The position numbers and the translations under genes are program-made. Shown one piece after another: positions 5,278 to 5,799 of a stretch of 5,799 nt of DNA (within the stretch, counting starts at the first letter, position 1; every line of letters begins with the position of its first letter). The stretch covers positions 1 through 5,799 of the forward strand of contig JAOTYN010000286.1 of the NCBI GenBank assembly GCA_029861825.1, read 5' to 3'. Under the pieces are notes generated by a model. That model was not told where the DNA came from, ran no database searches, and saw nothing but the letters and a program-made list of their open reading frames with translations. The stretch comes from Cyclobacteriaceae bacterium. GTDB lineage: Bacteria > Bacteroidota > Bacteroidia > Cytophagales > Cyclobacteriaceae.

Positions 5278-5799
5278 TTACTGAAAATTGGAAATATACC
5301 GGCGGGATACCGGTATTTGTTTGGTAGATGGGTCTTTTAAGGTCAGGCGTAATCCTTGAGCGTTGCCTTCAACGTGCGCAATATGGTTTCTGTTGACTAA
5401 AAACGAACGATGCGACCGTTGGACAGATGTGCCATGAAGATGGCTTTCCACGGATGACAAGGTGTTACGTAATATTTTTTGTTCGGAACTCATACCCTTT
5501 TGGTAGTGAACCACCACATAGTTCTGCAGAGCCTCTACAAATAATATGTATGCTGGATCTAATTCAAAGGCCTCTTTTGAATCCGAGGCGGCCAGGTTTA
5601 TCTCCTGCCCCGGCTCATGATGGAGTTGTAAGTTTAGTTCATCGGCTAGGTGTTGATTTAGTGTCGCCACCCTTTGGCTATTTATTGCTCCTATAAAAAC
5701 TACGGGAATCATTCCCACTAGAAACGTTACCATTAAGGCATATGCGAAACCTCTAAACGACCATTCAGCCCCTAATTCATACCACATATACAAATAATT
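5278..5799 (-). CDS. Membrane-anchored LytTR DNA-binding regulator, C-terminal part (runs off right edge)
   Basis: The open frame enters from the right edge and ends at TAA 5278-5280, giving 173 visible residues. An in-frame ATG at 5787 is unlikely to be the true start, because the frame stays open to the edge and because membrane-anchored relatives have several helices before this point. The visible part has one membrane helix (about residues 18-39 of the fragment), a charged linker, and a complete LytTR domain (about 80-173). LytTR marks are ILFVEALQNYVVVHY (85-99), then RNTLSSVE (111-118), QRSHRSFLVN (127-136), the GNAQGLRLTL turn (145-154) and IPVSRRY (162-168). No receiver domain is seen in the visible part. 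The protein is thus likely a one-component sensor-regulator held at the inner membrane that binds DNA from the cytoplasmic face. The repeat array directly downstream is its most likely target. The signal is unknown. Confidence 0.85.
   Translation of the reverse strand, partial: NYLYMWYELGAEWSFRGFAYALMVTFLVGMIPVVFIGAINSQRVATLNQHLADELNLQLHHEPGQEINLAASDSKEAFELDPAYILFVEALQNYVVVHYQKGMSSEQKILRNTLSSVESHLHGTSVQRSHRSFLVNRNHIAHVEGNAQGLRLTLKDPSTKQIPVSRRYISNFQ

Overview
The window looks like chromosomal DNA from a member of the Bacteroidota, most likely Flavobacteriia. The signs are exported proteins ending their signal peptides in 'AQ', a small exported carboxypeptidase-regulatory-like protein, a membrane-anchored LytTR regulator, weak ribosome binding sites and AT-rich TAnnTTTG-like promoter elements. 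No RNA gene, insertion sequence, CRISPR array or phage gene was found. The species cannot be named from this evidence.

Layout. At the left edge a leftward gene (1-302, running off the window) encodes the N-terminus of a GT39/ArnT-type membrane glycosyltransferase. A 190-bp AT-rich divergent spacer separates it from a rightward series: an exported carboxypeptidase-regulatory-like protein (493-1164), a YpfJ-family zinc metallopeptidase (1253-2110), an exported TPR-like protein of unknown function (2171-3001), an exported NTF2-like protein (3175-3663) and, 16 bp later, a Tat-exported DinB-fold protein (3680-4321). A possible 23-residue membrane peptide (4375-4446) follows. Most of this series is concerned with the cell envelope or periplasm, but only the NTF2-like/DinB pair has operon-like spacing.

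The right part is leftward. A membrane-anchored LytTR transcription factor (5278-5799, its N-terminal part beyond the window) is followed by a DUF2306 multi-pass membrane protein (4453-5142). Between them are three direct repeats of a 13-bp unit at an exact 20-bp period (5218-5270), and a possible degenerate fourth unit. Spacing and position fit an operator for a LytTR protein, just upstream of a candidate promoter for the DUF2306 gene. The simplest reading is a small membrane sensor-regulator circuit in which the anchored LytTR protein controls the DUF2306 gene. This is the most notable feature of the window. It is inferred from sequence layout and has not been shown experimentally.
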